Position numbers and translations under genes: made by a program. Below, in pieces: positions 62,499 through 64,000 of a stretch of 64,000 nt of DNA (position 1 is its first letter; each line of letters opens with the position of its first letter). The stretch comes from Polytrichum commune (Eukaryota > Streptophyta > Polytrichopsida > Polytrichales > Polytrichaceae). The stretch covers positions 15,084,527 to 15,148,526 of the forward strand of contig OX485808.1 in NCBI GenBank assembly GCA_950295325.1, in the 5' to 3' direction. Below the pieces are notes generated by a model. That model had not been told where the DNA came from, did not search any database, and was given only the letters and a program-made list of their open reading frames with translations.

Positions 62499-63796
62499 GG
62501 GGGACGTTAAATACCCCCCCACGAACTTTTCGGACTGTCAGATCCGGGCTGGGGCAGCCGCCCGTCCAGAAAATCTGGATTTTCTGGACCCGCCCGAAAA
62601 CTGCTGCCCGCCCGCCCGATTTCGAAAAAACCATTGCCCTTGCATTCTTGAAGGCCACTTACTCACAAATCCCATATTGAGTGCACTACACCTTCAAGGG
62701 CCAAAATCCAATATATATGTTCACTTCCAATTGAGTAAATAAGCAATTGACTGGGGTTTCATTATCAAAGAGAAACCGTCAATAAAACATGTAATTAACT
62801 TAGAAGTCCAAAATATTACAAAATCCTCACTAGCACTGAGGTTATAATTTTTGTGACTCACAATTTGAAATTGTCTTTGTCATTCTAAAATGACACTTAA
62901 TTTAGTGTGCTGATTTAGTATGTGTATTTTATAATATTTTAGGTAATGCCGTCTACTTTCACAAGTATTCATACGCATTCATTAATCAATTATTAGAACT
63001 AATTCACTGGAATTAAATTCCAGAAATTAGTTATTATAATTAATTCACTGGAATTGATTCCAGAAATTAATTATTATAATTAATTCACTAGAATTAAATT
63101 CCAGATATTAACTATTAGAATTAATTCACTGGAATTAAATTCCAGATATTAATTATTATAATTAAATCACTGGAATTGATTCCAGAAATTAATTATTAGA
63201 ATTAACTCACTGGAATTAATTCCAATAATTAATTAATTACAGTAAGTACATTTTATAATCAATTAGCTTTACTTAATTTTGTAAGCATAGTTTCTGATTT
63301 ATTTGGGATTAATGAATGCGTATGAATACTTGTGAAAGTAGACGGCATTACCTAAAATATTATAAAATACACATACTAAATCAGCACACTAAATTAAGTG
63401 TCATTTTAGAATGACAAAGACAATTTCAAATTGTGAGTCACAAAAATTATAACCTCAATGCTAGTGAGGGTTTTGTAATATTTTTGATTTCTAAGTTAAT
63501 TACATGTTTTATTGACGGTTTCACTTTGATAATGAAACCCCAGTCAATTGCTTATTTACTCAATTGGAAGTGAACATATATATTGGATTTTGGCCCTTGA
63601 AGGTGAAGTGCACTCAACATGGGATTTGTGAGTAAGTGGCCTTCAAGAATGCAAGGACAATGGTTTTTTTCGAAATTGGGCGGGCGGGCAGCAGTTTTCG
63701 GGCGGGTCCAGAAAATCCAGATTTTCTGGACGGGCGGCTGCCCCAGCCCGGATCTGACAGTCCGAAAAGTTCGTGGGGGGGTATTTAACGTCCCCC
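62499..63796. mobile_element. Mutator-like foldback element, nearly intact
   Basis: 1298 bp with inverted arms of about 485 bp (62499-62986 and 63312-63796) differing at only about a dozen positions by eye. Ends are GGGGGACGTTAAATACCC. A perfect 9-bp duplication CAAGCAGAT flanks it (62490-62498 and 63797-63805). Each arm has a GC-rich outer part with a small hairpin (TCCAGAAAATCTGGA) and an AT-rich inner part. The loop is a tandem array. No transposase, so it would depend on another element. It is the same family as 37373-39777. Confidence 0.9.
62990..63240. repeat. Tandem array, ~41-bp unit x 6, in the foldback loop
   Basis: Units TTAATTCACTGGAATTAAAT.. alternate with CCAGAAATTAATTATTATAA, each unit being itself a small palindrome around GGAATT..AATTCC. 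Confidence 0.85.
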
Positions 63797-63805
63797 CAAG
63801 CAGAT

Positions 63806-64000
63806 GAGGAGTTGCTCACTCAATAAATAAACAGCCTCATCCTCTATGTGAGGCCAGGTCAAAGAAAGGCTGCCTGCCTGACTGACTGATTGCAGCACCT
63901 ATATATATTAGTGCCATGATGCTTGCCCAGCGCTCGTGCCTGTTTCCTTGGTTCCTGAATCCTTGGCTTGCTCGTCAAAGCATGCCTCCTCTCTGTCTCT
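63806..64000. other. Right flank, possible promoter of a gene beyond the window
   Basis: TATATATATTAG at about 63900-63911 followed by a pyrimidine-rich stretch would fit a plus-strand promoter; no start codon context can be judged before the window ends. Confidence 0.2.

Overview
The window looks like a gene-poor, repeat-rich stretch of a land-plant nuclear genome. Only two genes can be built with confidence, both on the minus strand: a copper polyphenol oxidase (PPO) cut by the left edge, and an R2R3-MYB transcription factor. Both have canonical GT..AG introns, MITEs are dense, and about 60 kb carries no other recognisable gene, so the genome is probably large. The PPO starts with a hydrophobic secretory or anchor segment and not with a plastid transit peptide. 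That pattern is known from mosses and lycophytes, so a non-seed plant (lycophyte or fern) is my tentative guess; the sequence does not prove it.

Layout. 1-2518: PPO (three exons, 3' end missing). 3.4-12 kb: a cluster of small DNA transposons, including a pogo/Tigger-like element (9214-10313) with a broken transposase remnant, several MITEs, and copies of a roughly 230-bp dispersed repeat (called R1). 12-33 kb: AT-rich intergenic DNA with a Stowaway-like MITE (14044-14263), a hAT-like element (21247-21624), a palindromic MITE (24549-24721), short tandem arrays and a degenerate minisatellite (29.9-30.6 kb). 33.2-34.3 kb: four diverged copies of a roughly 285-bp tandem repeat. 37.36-39.79 kb: a three-level transposon nest, with a hAT-like element inside a PIF/Harbinger-like element inside a Mutator-like foldback element, each with its own recognisable target-site duplication. 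40.9-41.6 kb: a further hAT-like element whose second copy lies at 57.7-58.4 kb. 42.6-46.1 kb: the MYB gene, with repeats in both introns. 46.1-49.1 kb: its upstream region, which holds a polyQ open reading frame of doubtful status. 51-62 kb: more MITEs and dispersed repeats, plus a GC-rich island near 57.2-57.6 kb. 62499-63796: a second, nearly intact Mutator-like foldback element of the same family as the outer shell of the nest, with a perfect 9-bp target duplication.

How it fits together. The two genes are not functionally linked by anything visible here. The main story is transposition history: at least four class II superfamilies (Mutator, PIF/Harbinger, hAT, Tc1/mariner-pogo) plus a family with CACTA-like ends (family A) have left non-autonomous copies, and no intact transposase is present. 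I found no RNA gene, no CRISPR array and no convincing LTR retrotransposon. I did not find a clearly new biological system. The most unusual structure is the transposon nest and its sister element at the right end.
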